Shown piece by piece: positions 55,065-63,991 of a DNA stretch of 64,000 nucleotides (position 1 is its first letter; each line of letters begins with the position of its first letter). A program made the position numbers and the translations under genes. The stretch is taken from the NCBI GenBank assembly GCA_025656455.1, contig JAHXHS010000007.1, positions 91,902-155,901 on the forward strand. Direction: 5' to 3'. The stretch is from Candidatus Thiodiazotropha sp. (ex Epidulcina cf. delphinae). GTDB taxonomy: Bacteria > Pseudomonadota > Gammaproteobacteria > Chromatiales > Chromatiaceae. The notes below the pieces were generated by a model. The model did no database searches. It was not told the DNA's origin and saw only the letters and a program-made list of their open reading frames with translations.

Positions 55065-56049
55065 CCGTGAGTTGACAATGAACGAAGCAACCCTATTCGG
55101 TCTTATGATATTCATTGTGGTACTGCTTATGAGCCAGGCCTTCGTGGCGCCGATGATGGGTTCTACAAGGGCCGCCAAGCGACGCCTGCGCCAACGCATC
55201 AGAAGCCTTGGCGAGACTGCCGACGGGGGGACGCACGCCGCCTTGGTGCGCAAGAAACAGTGGCAGAACCTCTCTCGCATCGAGCAGTGGCTTGAATCCC
55301 TGCCGATGATGGAGCCTGTGGCAATCCTTGTTGTTCAGGCCGGACTGGAACGGCCTGCCCATCGTATCGTGCAGCGTAGCGCCCTGTTTGCCTTGTCAGT
55401 AGGATTGCTCGCCGGTTGGTATACCGGAGATCTATTGACCGCCTTGCTACTGGCAACAGCTGCCGCCTATCTGCCCTTCTTTGCTCTCATGCGTCGCCGG
55501 CGCAGACGGCTGCAGGCATTCGAGGAGCAGCTGCCGAACGCCTTGTCAGTCATCGCACGCTCCCTCAAAGCGGGCTTGCCCTTCAGCGAAGCGCTAAACG
55601 TGGTTTCCAAAGAGATGAAAGAGCCTATGAGCAAGGAGTTCGGACAGGTCTTCAACGAACTGAACTTTGGCGGTGATCTGCGTAGCGCACTGCTTGGCCT
55701 GCTTGCCCGTATGCCCAACGTTGCGGTGATGGCGGTTGTTACCGCGGTGCTGATTCAACGGGAGACCGGCGGGAATCTGGCCGAGGTGCTTGAGCGCATC
55801 TCCGCGTTGCTTCGTGACCGTTTCCGCTTCCAGCGCAGTGTGCGAACCCTGAGCGCGGAGGGTCGGGGTACTGCATGGGTTGTCTCGGTCATGCCTTTTC
55901 TACTTGCGGCAATATCAGAGCTGATAAATCCCGGTTGGATTACCAGCCTGGTGAGCGACCCCATCGGACAGCAGCTGACAATCGGCGCTTTTGTTTTGAT
56001 GGTGGTCGGTATCTTGTGGCTCAAATACCTGGTCAATATCGATGTGTGA
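55048..56049 (+). CDS. tadB: Tad inner-membrane protein TadB
   Basis: 333 aa from ATG 55048; ATG 55078 (MNEATLFG) gives a shorter N-terminus and is equally plausible. A T2SSF platform domain: hydrophobic helix at the N-terminus, cytosolic FEEQLPNALSVIARSLKAGLPFSEALNVVSKEMKEPMSKEFGQVFNEL, GNLAEVLERISALLRDR, and two C-terminal helices. It partners with TadC. Confidence 0.92.
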   Translation: MSQQFNRELTMNEATLFGLMIFIVVLLMSQAFVAPMMGSTRAAKRRLRQRIRSLGETADGGTHAALVRKKQWQNLSRIEQWLESLPMMEPVAILVVQAGLERPAHRIVQRSALFALSVGLLAGWYTGDLLTALLLATAAAYLPFFALMRRRRRRLQAFEEQLPNALSVIARSLKAGLPFSEALNVVSKEMKEPMSKEFGQVFNELNFGGDLRSALLGLLARMPNVAVMAVVTAVLIQRETGGNLAEVLERISALLRDRFRFQRSVRTLSAEGRGTAWVVSVMPFLLAAISELINPGWITSLVSDPIGQQLTIGAFVLMVVGILWLKYLVNIDV

Positions 56050-57035
56050 GATTAGCTGAGGTGAACGGTTTGCATGAGATCGGCGAATGGTTGGCAAAGC
56101 TGGGCAGTGATGCGGAACAGCTTCAATTTTTGTTTGTGGCCCTGCTTGGCATGGTGGGATTCTCACTCACCCTGGCCTTCTCTCTATTTGTCAATGTCAT
56201 CCTCAATCCGGTTAAAAGGCGCATCGATGGTGTAAAGCATCAAGCAACGGCGCCGCCATCCAAAATGAAGGCCGATAACCTGTTGCATCGGCTCGGCGCA
56301 TTTCTCATACCCAAGGCGGAGGAGAAACGGGCGAAGCTATCCTATCAATTGGAGACCGCAGGCTATCGCTCATCCTACGCACTGGCCTATTTCTACGGTA
56401 TGAAACTGATCGGTTTTATATTCGCACCCATGCTGGTGCTGGGCGGTGTCGCTCTGTTTACCAACCGTCCGGTTCTGGATGATTTGAGCACCGCCTTCAT
56501 GGCGGGATTGATTGCCTTTCTCGCGCCGAGTTATTGGCTCAAGATGGCCGTGCGAAAGCGCCGGGAAAAGTTGCGTAATGCCTTGCCGGACGCGCTTGAT
56601 CTCATGGTGGTCTGCACCGAGGCGGGCCTGGGACTGATTGCTGCGATCAAGCGGGTGGCCGACGAAATAGGCATGCAACACCCGGAACTGGCGGATGAAT
56701 TACAGTTACTGTTGATGCAGACCAGAGCGGGCATGGACAACCACTCCGCTTTGAAAGAGCTGGAACAGCGTACCAACCTTGACGATATCAGTGCTTTTGT
56801 GACCACGCTGGTTCAGGCTATGCGGTTCGGCACCAGCATCGGTCAAAGTCTGCGGATCTTCGCCGAGGAGATGCGCGACAAGCGGTTACAGCGAGCCCAG
56901 GAGAAGGCGGCGCGCCTGAGTCTCACCATGTTGATGCCGATTGCTCTGTGCATGCTGCCCATGTTTTTTCTGATACTGCTTGGCCCAGCGATTCTCTCAT
57001 TGGTTAGCGGCTTGGAAAAGTTGACCGGAGGCTGA
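56046..57035 (+). CDS. tadC: Tad inner-membrane protein TadC
   Basis: About 329 aa. The start is unclear: GTG 56046 overlaps the tadB stop, GTG 56061 and TTG 56070 (with GAGGTGA 6 bases upstream) are alternatives, and no ATG is available. Helix at about 15-40, then LRNALPDALDLMVVCTEAGLGLIAAIKRVADEIGMQHPELADELQLLLMQTRAGMDNHSAL, RFGTSIGQSLRIFAEEMRDKRLQRAQEKAARLSL and C-terminal helices: the T2SSF fold of TadC. Confidence 0.9.
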   Translation: MRLAEVNGLHEIGEWLAKLGSDAEQLQFLFVALLGMVGFSLTLAFSLFVNVILNPVKRRIDGVKHQATAPPSKMKADNLLHRLGAFLIPKAEEKRAKLSYQLETAGYRSSYALAYFYGMKLIGFIFAPMLVLGGVALFTNRPVLDDLSTAFMAGLIAFLAPSYWLKMAVRKRREKLRNALPDALDLMVVCTEAGLGLIAAIKRVADEIGMQHPELADELQLLLMQTRAGMDNHSALKELEQRTNLDDISAFVTTLVQAMRFGTSIGQSLRIFAEEMRDKRLQRAQEKAARLSLTMLMPIALCMLPMFFLILLGPAILSLVSGLEKLTGG

Positions 57036-57046
57036 GGAAACACATC

Positions 57047-57982
57047 ATGACATTCGTAACTAATCTTTCCTTGAAAGCATGGCGGGCCACCCTGCTGCTA
57101 TTTATAAGCGGCTTGCTGTCTGGCTGCGCGGGTTTGCCATCCGATGTAAATAAACATACAGAGTTCTCCGGGCTCGGCGATACCGATGCCTACCTGACTT
57201 ACAATACCGCCTTCCCCATCGCCTCGGCGAAAGAGGCGGTTCTGCGTGGCGATGCGGCAGTGGCCAGGGGAGATCTGGATCGCGCCCTTTTCGAATATAT
57301 CCGGGCGTTGGAGAAAGAGGGCGCCAATGGAGAGACACTCTACAAGATCGGCCGTGTGCATATCGCCCGCGATGATTCAAAGCGCGCCGAGCTGGCGTTC
57401 CTGCTCTGCTTGAAGGAGATACCGGATCATGCCGGCGCCCTCATTGAAATGGGCAAACTCAAGATGCGTCGGCGAGAGTACACGTCAGCCAGGGAGCTGC
57501 TCAGCCACGCCTGGGAGATCAATCCGAAATCAGCTCAAACACTCAATGCGCTTGGTGTCATCCAGGATATGCAGAAAAATCATAATCAGGCGCAACGCAA
57601 CTATATTATGGCCATTTCTCTGGACGGCAACAAACCGATCTATATGAATAACCTGGGTTATTCATACTATCTCATGGGTAACCAAGAACGGGCCGAGCAA
57701 ATGTTTAAGGATACGCTGAAAGTCGATCCCGGCTATAAGCTGGCTTGGCGCAATCTGGGATTGGTGTATGCAAAGACCGCGCGTTTCAAAGAGGCGCTGG
57801 CGGCATTTGCCAAGACCGAGAAGGAGTGCCAAGCCTACAATGATGTAGGTTTTGTGGCGATGTTGTCAGGTCACTTCGATGAGGCGCAATACTATTTCAA
57901 GGAGGCTATTAAGCGCTCTCCCGTCTACTACGAATTGGCCGCGCGCAACGCCAAGCACTTGGCTTCCTTGCGTGGTAACTAG
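57047..57982 (+). CDS. tadD: TPR lipoprotein TadD
   Basis: 311 aa. Signal with lipobox LLSGC (Cys about residue 27) followed by five or six TPR-like units from about residue 68 (AVARGDLDRALFEYIRALEKEG, YKIGRVHIARDDSKRAELAFLLCLKEIP, NNLGYSYYLMGNQERAEQMFKDTLKVDP). TadD is an outer-membrane-associated TPR lipoprotein needed for Tad pilus assembly. It begins 11 bp after tadC. Confidence 0.9.
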   Translation: MTFVTNLSLKAWRATLLLFISGLLSGCAGLPSDVNKHTEFSGLGDTDAYLTYNTAFPIASAKEAVLRGDAAVARGDLDRALFEYIRALEKEGANGETLYKIGRVHIARDDSKRAELAFLLCLKEIPDHAGALIEMGKLKMRRREYTSARELLSHAWEINPKSAQTLNALGVIQDMQKNHNQAQRNYIMAISLDGNKPIYMNNLGYSYYLMGNQERAEQMFKDTLKVDPGYKLAWRNLGLVYAKTARFKEALAAFAKTEKECQAYNDVGFVAMLSGHFDEAQYYFKEAIKRSPVYYELAARNAKHLASLRGN

Positions 57983-58045
57983 TACTACAAAATATTGAGT
58001 TGTTGGGTTAACAACACATTTAACCAGGGTGAAACGAGAGCAGTC

Positions 58046-58534
58046 ATGATTAAAATCGCACCCATGGTCGGCAAGCAAAGGCATCGTGGCGCCGAGACCG
58101 TTGAGTTCATGCTCACACTGCTTCTGTTCCTGCTGGTCTTTTTTCTGATTGTCGATGCCGCCATTGCCTTGTACAACCGGGGAACCATCATTAATGCATC
58201 CCGTGAAGGCGCCAGGCAAGCCAGTCTCTTCTGGGTCGATCCACTGCTGTTCGATCCTACGACTCCTGAACTGAACCAGTTGTTGAAAAGATCCATGGTC
58301 GATAGCGTCATCAACTGGACGGAATCAAATTTGTTGATAGATCAAGAAGCGGTTGGCCTGACTATGACGCTACGAATCAATACAGTGGAGATGGTCAATC
58401 CGACACAACATGTATCATCAACCGATGTGGCGAGCGTCGATATCAGTTATCCTCACAGCTACCTTGTGATTAGCACGTTGTCCGGTGTCGATGGCCCCTC
58501 CCTGGCATCTACGACTGCCTGTAGTGTGGAGTAA
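58046..58534 (+). CDS. tadE: Minor pseudopilin TadE
   Basis: 162 aa from ATG 58046. Basic leader (GKQRHRG) and processing motif G-AETVEF, then a hydrophobic helix (MLTLLLFLLVFFLIVDAAIAL) and ALYNRGTIINASREGARQASL, the TadE signature. The C-terminal part is unique. Processed by the prepilin peptidase and incorporated or used in assembly. Confidence 0.88.
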   Translation: MIKIAPMVGKQRHRGAETVEFMLTLLLFLLVFFLIVDAAIALYNRGTIINASREGARQASLFWVDPLLFDPTTPELNQLLKRSMVDSVINWTESNLLIDQEAVGLTMTLRINTVEMVNPTQHVSSTDVASVDISYPHSYLVISTLSGVDGPSLASTTACSVE

Positions 58535-58540
58535 TGCATC

Positions 58541-58981
58541 ATGCCTAGCGTGAAAGGTTTGCGTGAAGGCGGCATGAGAAATTGCTTCAGATATCAATTC
58601 GGGGCTGAGATCGTCGAATTTTTAATTACGCTTCCGGTGATCCTGATTGTGGTCGCCATCATCGTCGATTTCGGTGTAGCGTTGTCTGATCAAGCGATTC
58701 TGACAAACGCAACACAGGCAGCCGTACGGGAAGTGATACAAGGCGCCAGCGATGCACAAGCGCAGCAGGCGGCTGACCTGATCACCCCATCGCTGCTGTC
58801 CTACTCGTCAACTGATCCGCTACCGGCTGTCACTGTCAATCGTATGGGCACAGATCCTGGAGATACGGCAAGTGTATCCATAACCCATGAATTCGGTTTC
58901 TTTCTCTTACCCCATTTTCTTGGCGGCATCACCCACATCGACTTAACGGCGACAACCGTCATGATGATGATGCCCCAATGA
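58541..58981 (+). CDS. Second TadE/TadF-like minor pseudopilin
   Basis: 146 aa. Processing motif G-AEIVEF, then FLITLPVILIVVAIIVDFGVAL, and TNATQAAVREVIQGA, a TadE-like block. It follows tadE by 6 bp and precedes the tadG-like gene by 15 bp, so it takes the tadF position. Confidence 0.85.
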   Translation: MPSVKGLREGGMRNCFRYQFGAEIVEFLITLPVILIVVAIIVDFGVALSDQAILTNATQAAVREVIQGASDAQAQQAADLITPSLLSYSSTDPLPAVTVNRMGTDPGDTASVSITHEFGFFLLPHFLGGITHIDLTATTVMMMMPQ

Positions 58982-58996
58982 CGAAAGGCCCTGAAA

Positions 58997-60313
58997 ATGA
59001 ATGATCGAGATCGACCCTGCAAACAGGAAGGCGCATCCCTGGTGCATTGGCTGATTGCCTTGACGGTCCTATTGGGGTTCGGTGTGCTGGCGATCGATAT
59101 GAACAATCTCTATCTGAGCAAGAGGCAACTGCAGAATGCGGCGGATGCCGGGGCTCTAGAAGGCGCGCGCCTGCTCTATAATCCTGACGGAACGATCAAC
59201 CTGGGTCAGAGCGAAACTTCCGCGGTGGCAGGCGCTACCCTATCCGCACAGGCGAATAACTGTCAGGGAGAGCCGGCTGAGGTCTTGAGCGTGAACCGCG
59301 GCCACTGGCAATTCATGACCTCCCACGTGGATGGCAACGGCATAGAGAGGGGAGGGGTATTTAGCGCTAACGGCGCTACCATACCGACAGACCTTATCGA
59401 CGTCGACGGCAATTTCAGAAGCTTTCAAGATCTCAACCAGGATCCCAACGAGATCAATGCGCTAGAGGTTACAACCGCGCGGCAGCTAACCCCGGTCCAA
59501 GCCATCTTCGGACCTTTTCTGGGAATCGAGAACTACACGATACAGTCGAGGGCCGTGGCATACCTGGGTTTTGCTGGAACCATACTGCCCGGAGAGATGG
59601 ATGCTCCCATTGCGATCTGTCAACATCGGCTGAGAAATGAAGATGGCGATTGGAGTTGCTCTATCGGGCGCTTTATCTCCAGTTCCGTAGCTGATGAGCA
59701 GACTGCCGGTTGGACCGACTTCGGTCAGCCGGAAACCTGCGGCGGCGGTGCGAATACCAGTACGATCAGAGAGATGTTCAGTTGTGGCGAAGGGCGTAAC
59801 CCGCAATTGCAGCTCGGCCGGGAGACGAACGTGATCGGCGGTGAGGTACAGACCGTGTTCGATGACCTCTATAATTGCTGGCGAAACGAGGCCGATACAG
59901 ATAATGATGGAGAACCAGACTCCATGTGGTCGGTAACCCTGCCCATCATCGAATGTAACGACTCCAATCCCGGGCCCTGTAACAGGCTGATCGGTGCAGT
60001 CACCATGGATATTCTCTGGATGGTCAGGTCGGTCAACGTCAATAGGATCGATGAAGTCGCGCCAAGGGAGATGGGCGAGTGGATCAATGATAATGCGGAT
60101 GGCGCAGTACGCTGGGATTCATTCGTCGACTATTACCAAATCAGGTCTGGTCCCGGCGGTGAATTGGCATTATGGGCGGATCCGCCCGGAGACAATGGTT
60201 ACAGATCCAACACAATCTATTTCTCACCGAGTTGTTCACCGCAAACACCGGTTGGCGGTTCAGGAGGCGCAAATTTTGGGATCCGTGCTAGGATTCCTGT
60301 ACTCGTCTATTAA
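58997..60313 (+). CDS. tadG: TadG-like protein
   Basis: 438 aa. N-terminal helix (LVHWLIALTVLLGFGVLAIDMNNLYL) with the TadG signature SKRQLQNAADAGALEGARLLY. Then a long Cys-containing extracytoplasmic domain (CQHRLRNEDGDWSCSIG, PETCGGGANTSTIREMFSCGEG) that is not typical of all TadG. Last gene of the tad operon; a terminator-like hairpin follows at 60391. Confidence 0.88.
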   Translation: MNDRDRPCKQEGASLVHWLIALTVLLGFGVLAIDMNNLYLSKRQLQNAADAGALEGARLLYNPDGTINLGQSETSAVAGATLSAQANNCQGEPAEVLSVNRGHWQFMTSHVDGNGIERGGVFSANGATIPTDLIDVDGNFRSFQDLNQDPNEINALEVTTARQLTPVQAIFGPFLGIENYTIQSRAVAYLGFAGTILPGEMDAPIAICQHRLRNEDGDWSCSIGRFISSSVADEQTAGWTDFGQPETCGGGANTSTIREMFSCGEGRNPQLQLGRETNVIGGEVQTVFDDLYNCWRNEADTDNDGEPDSMWSVTLPIIECNDSNPGPCNRLIGAVTMDILWMVRSVNVNRIDEVAPREMGEWINDNADGAVRWDSFVDYYQIRSGPGGELALWADPPGDNGYRSNTIYFSPSCSPQTPVGGSGGANFGIRARIPVLVY

Positions 60314-60358
60314 CTCAAATTTCGGAGTTCATCTTGTTCCCATGTTCTACGAGCTTCG

Positions 60359-60492
60359 TAGGGTGCGGCCCTGCCGCACCGTAACTTGAAGCCCCCTAAC
60401 CCAAAGTATTGGGTTAGGGGGCTGTGAAGTGAAGAAACCCATCATAGCAAACAGGAGCACAACCCAGCATGGTGCGGCAGGGCCGCACCCTA
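60359..60492. repeat. Inverted pair of a 22-bp GC-rich repeat (element downstream of tadG)
   Basis: 60359-60380 (TAGGGTGCGGCCCTGCCGCACC) and its complement at 60471-60492 flank a hairpin; a further copy lies at 62472-62493. Outside them sequences around 60314-60352 and 60514-60560 also form imperfect inverted arms. The element looks like a mobile short repeat inserted after the tad operon. Confidence 0.72.
60391..60422 (+). terminator. 14-bp perfect hairpin downstream of tadG
   Basis: GCCCCCTAACCCAA pairs with TTGGGTTAGGGGGC across a 4-base loop. There is no T run, so intrinsic termination is not certain, but the position after the tad operon suits a terminator. It sits inside the repeat element at 60359-60492. 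Confidence 0.55.
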
Positions 60493-60610
60493 CGCCCTGT
60501 TCACATTATGCGGTCCCACATAGAACATGGGAACGAGTTAAATTTGAATTCCGAAACTTGAGTCAATAAATCTCATGCCACGCACTCTGCAGGTGGTTGT
60601 TGACGGCCTG

Positions 60611-61114
60611 TCAGAAGCCGCTTTTCATTATATTTCTGATTCTAGACTTAACCGATGGTGCCTCATCTTTCATTGCCATCAGAAGAAACTGTTTCGTCTC
60701 TTCCTTGTACTCAGGATATTGTCGGGCTAATTCGTAAAAGCCATTATACGCCCAAGCTCTTACGAATTTGTTGCTCTCCATTAGACAGTTCCTCAAAAAC
60801 AGTTCAACCTTTTTTTTGTCGGCTTTCTCAATTGAAAGGTATGGTAAGCACTGCAGAATATGTAGTTTGGACTCCCATTTTGTCAGGCTGGTCAGTTTTC
60901 CAAATATTTCATGCACCTTGGATTTAGAGAGCTGATGTCTGCTTTCCAGGTGGTGTTTTAGTAACCAGGTTGCGCCTTTTTGGCATTTATCGGCGCTGAT
61001 TATCTCAACGATATGACCGATAAATGAAGGCGATTGATAGTGGCGGTTGTATATATCGCCGATATCCCGGGCTGATTTTTCATCCCATTTCCCGATGTCT
61101 GACTGAATGCTCAT
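60611..61114 (-). CDS. HEAT-repeat-like hypothetical protein
   Basis: 167 aa. Alpha-helical with repeated units such as LTKWESKLHILQCLPYLSI, KKKVELFLRNCLMESNKFVRAWAYNGFYELARQYP and EETKQFLLMAMKDEAPSVKSRIRNIMKSGF, the latter two resembling HEAT repeats. No signal peptide. Probable protein-interaction module; function unknown. Confidence 0.75.
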   Translation of the reverse strand: MSIQSDIGKWDEKSARDIGDIYNRHYQSPSFIGHIVEIISADKCQKGATWLLKHHLESRHQLSKSKVHEIFGKLTSLTKWESKLHILQCLPYLSIEKADKKKVELFLRNCLMESNKFVRAWAYNGFYELARQYPEYKEETKQFLLMAMKDEAPSVKSRIRNIMKSGF

Positions 61115-61212
61115 ATTGAGTTAATAAGTGCCAATATTCTTGGACGCTGGAGAAGCCAGCGTCCTGCTGGAATGCTTTGTTGGGCTATTGCGTGTGTATC
61201 TGATAAAATATC

Positions 61213-61656
61213 TCACTGAGTTCGGCGGTATTCGGCAACGACCTCCTTAACAGTTGGATTAGCTTTACCCACTCCATTGATAAAAACAGCCGGGATTTCT
61301 CCTTTTAATACTTCATCTGAGCGTTCCATTGCCGCTTTTTGTTCTTCAGTCGGATTGGTGACCATCAGCGTGACGTTTGAGCTGCGTTGATTTGGAATGC
61401 CGAGTTCAGTGAGTCGGGCAGCCAGAGCAACCGCTCGTTGCGCTGCGTCTGACGGGCAGTTTTTGGGTGCGAGAATTAAGACGGTATTCGATTTCGCTCC
61501 ACTTGGCATCAGTACTGACACGAAACCGTTCGGACTATTTGGCAAAGCAACGGATTTTGACGCCTCGAAACCTTTCCACAGATGAAGGGCGAGGCCAATC
61601 ATCGCTAAAAGCAGCAGAATTCGCAACAATTCAGTTCCCTCCGAAAATTTTACCAT
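61213..61656 (-). CDS. Hypothetical membrane-anchored protein
   Basis: 147 aa from the ATG at 61656; a longer start at 61713 would add 19 residues. One N-terminal helix (LLRILLLLAMIGLALHLW) is followed by a domain with LILAPKNCPSDAAQRAVALAARLTELGIPNQRSSNVTLMVTN and AVFINGVGKANPTVKEVVAEYRR. The VFINGVGKANPT block resembles thioredoxin/glutaredoxin-like folds, but there is no CxxC. Function unknown. Confidence 0.7.
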   Translation of the reverse strand: MVKFSEGTELLRILLLLAMIGLALHLWKGFEASKSVALPNSPNGFVSVLMPSGAKSNTVLILAPKNCPSDAAQRAVALAARLTELGIPNQRSSNVTLMVTNPTEEQKAAMERSDEVLKGEIPAVFINGVGKANPTVKEVVAEYRRTQ

Positions 61657-61887
61657 TTTCGGCCTAACGGCAAAGCCGTACGGCGTGAACGAAGCATAGC
61701 ATAGTGAGCGCATGGATCAGTATCTTGGAACTTCGCCCTTTCTTGCCGGCCCTGATCGATTCTCTTCGCAGATCAGGTCGAACTGGAGCGGCCGTCTGAC
61801 TTTCCGGCTTGCCATTGACCCTGGGAAAAGAGGATGTCTATACTTCTTTCTAACCCTAATACTTCAACGAGACACAGGATCAGGCTC

Positions 61888-62439
61888 ATGGAAGAAAACA
61901 GCACCCCTAACGACGATGCGCCTCTCTCCACCCGTGCCACCCTGCGTGACCTGCTGGTGGAGATGAAACAGCGGGACCGGCTGTTCCAGGATTACATTGA
62001 GACGCGAGGCAATATCCATAACCGTTGGATCGCACTGATCGGCTTGATCGCGGTGATCGCCGGGTTGTGGATGGCGCAATTGATCCACAGAATGATGGAC
62101 GACATGGAGTTGATGAGCGGGAAGATGGTGGCCATGGAGGGTTACATGAAGCGGATGCAGCAGGATATGGGCTCGATGAAGGTCTCGATGGGCAACATGG
62201 AGGGGGCGATGGTGCCGATGCGTGGCTACATGGAGACCATGTCCGGCGATATGGGCGCCATGCGCAACGACATCGCCTCAGTGCCGGCGATGCAAAAAGA
62301 CGTGGGGCGGATGAGCGCGAGCGTCAATCGCATGCAGTACGATACCGGTGTCATGCGCTACGGTGTGGCGAATATGTCTAACGAAATGGGCGCCATGGGC
62401 CATCCCTTCCGGGCGATGAATGCGGTGACGCCCTGGTAG
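61888..62439 (+). CDS. Met-rich coiled-coil membrane protein
   Basis: 183 aa from ATG 61888 with AGGA upstream; ATG 61834 is less likely. One helix (WIALIGLIAVIAGLWMAQLI, about residues 47-66) is followed by a long helical tail with Met every 3-4 residues (MDDMELMSGKMVAMEGYMKRMQQDMGSM..., about 29 Met in all). Such repeats form coiled coils, and Met clusters could also bind copper(I). The function is unknown. Confidence 0.78.
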   Translation: MEENSTPNDDAPLSTRATLRDLLVEMKQRDRLFQDYIETRGNIHNRWIALIGLIAVIAGLWMAQLIHRMMDDMELMSGKMVAMEGYMKRMQQDMGSMKVSMGNMEGAMVPMRGYMETMSGDMGAMRNDIASVPAMQKDVGRMSASVNRMQYDTGVMRYGVANMSNEMGAMGHPFRAMNAVTPW

Positions 62440-62471
62440 GCGGTTCACCCGTCCTGATCCTTACCCCATGG

Positions 62472-62493
62472 TAGGGTGCGGCCCTGCCGCACC
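62472..62493. repeat. Third copy of the 22-bp GC-rich repeat
   Basis: The sequence is identical to 60359-60380. It stands alone, 33 bp after the Met-rich protein gene, and the sequence itself is a hairpin (GGTGCGGCcctGCCGCACC). Confidence 0.7.
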
Positions 62494-62553
62494 TTTCGTC
62501 CGCGGATTCATTTTGCTTGATACAATGCCCCGAATCGGGGAGGCACCCTTTTT

Positions 62554-63366
62554 TTATCCACGCAACATGGCGATAACCGGAGCGGTCTCGGGAAGGATAT
62601 CCCGCCACAGGCGAAAGGACTCCGCTGCCTGCTCCACCAGCATCCCCAGGCCGTCCAGCGAGCGCGCCGCCTGGTGTCCCCGGCCCCAGGCCTGAAAGGG
62701 GGTGGCCTGGTCGCTGTAGAGCATGTCATAGCACCAGCCGCCCTTGCCTAGCAGGGTGCCGGGAATCGCTGGCGCTTCACCGCTGAGACCGGCGGCGGTG
62801 CCGTTGATGATCAGATCGAACTGCATTCCCTCCAGCTCATCGAGACCGCAGCCGGCAACTTGGCCGTAGGGCGCGAGGCCGCTGGCTAGGGAGTAGGCCT
62901 TACCGGCGGTGCGGTTGGCGATGATGATCCGTTTCGGTCCCTGTTCCAGCAGAGGGCGCATCACCCCGCGCACCGCGCCCCCCGCGCCGAGCACCAGGAT
63001 GCGCTTGCCCTGGATGCGGAAGCCCTGGTTGATCGTGAGATCCCTGACCAGGCCGACGCCATCCGTGTTGTCTCCCCGCAACTGGTTGTTTTCCAGGCGG
63101 ATCAATGTATTCACAGCGCCTGCCGTATGCGCGCGCGGGCTCAGTTCATCCGCCAGCCGCCACGCCTCCTCCTTGAACGGCACGGTCACATTCAACCCCT
63201 GTCCGCCCTCGGCGAGAAAACGCCGTACCGCTCCTGGGAAGTCGTCGATATCGCCCAACAGACGGGTATATTCGATCGACTCCCCCGTTTGACGGGCAAA
63301 GGCCGCGTGGATCTCCGGTGACTTACTGTGCTCAATGGGATTACCGATAACGGCGTACTTGTCCAT
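62554..63366 (-). CDS. aroE: Shikimate dehydrogenase
   Basis: 270 aa. NPIEHSKSPEIHAAFARQTG near the N-terminus, catalytic Lys in VTVPFKEEAW, NTDGVGLVRDL, the NADP-binding GAGGAVRGVMRPLL and NRTAGKAYSLA, and NGTAAGLSGE. Reduces 3-dehydroshikimate to shikimate in aromatic amino-acid biosynthesis. The ORF starts at ATG 63366. Confidence 0.95.
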   Translation of the reverse strand: MDKYAVIGNPIEHSKSPEIHAAFARQTGESIEYTRLLGDIDDFPGAVRRFLAEGGQGLNVTVPFKEEAWRLADELSPRAHTAGAVNTLIRLENNQLRGDNTDGVGLVRDLTINQGFRIQGKRILVLGAGGAVRGVMRPLLEQGPKRIIIANRTAGKAYSLASGLAPYGQVAGCGLDELEGMQFDLIINGTAAGLSGEAPAIPGTLLGKGGWCYDMLYSDQATPFQAWGRGHQAARSLDGLGMLVEQAAESFRLWRDILPETAPVIAMLRG

Positions 63367-63560
63367 GTTTTTTTAATTTTGAATTATGAATGTTGAATTT
63401 TGAATTGTGGTGCTCGCTTTGCTCGCGAGTTGATTAAGAATGGTTGAACGCTTCGTAACTTGCTGTTATTCATGCGATTGACTTCGATTTGTCTATTCAC
63501 CTATTGGGCAAGTCACGCTATGGAGCGAATCGCATGCTTGCAGCGATGCTTTGTGGCTAA

Positions 63561-63905
63561 CCCCTTCCTGGCCCGCTGAATGTTACAGTATCTATGACGA
63601 GGTACACTAGTGTGGTGTAACGTATAAACTGTACCAATCAGCGAGACGCTAAGCCGTTAGCTGCTAGGCGTGCGAGCGCAGGACTAGCCGTCGCTAATTC
63701 AAGGGAGCGCAACAACGCAGATGGCCGCTTCCTGGCTGGCCCAAAGGGTGCGCCCCACATCATCCAATGCGGCGTTGCAGTCCTTGAAAAGGGCATGCCA
63801 TTCCATCCTTCGGTCCGTAAACGGCACATCCATGTGCCACTTCTCCCTGCGGACTGCGCCTTGCCTTGGATGATGTGGGGCACACTGCATCCTAAGTTAT
63901 TAGGT
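63561..63905. repeat. Composite of inverted copies of the CTAG-bounded repeats
   Basis: 63561-63610 is the inverse of 20501-20550 (one or two mismatches at the end). It joins at ACTAG to 63606-63670, which is the inverse of 36074-36138, the right end of the MITE at 35867. Further on, 63769-63804 repeats the core of 34211-34247, and cccacatcatccaa (63750-63764) pairs with ttggatgatgtggg (63855-63868). The rest of the 63367-64000 gap is AT-rich and shows no gene except the last few bases. Confidence 0.78.
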
Positions 63906-63991
63906 TGACGGAGTACTAGGGGGCGTTCTCAATTAAGGTTAATATAATTCGATAATGCGCTGTATCATATGATTTTTTCTTGGAAGAAAAT

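Noticed and set aside
60659..60927. 90-aa frame opposite the HEAT-repeat-like gene
   Set aside because: It is the antisense shadow of the better-supported gene on the - strand.
63638..63890. Open frames on the - strand in the last 360 bp
   Set aside because: They lie inside composite repeat copies and have no coding features.
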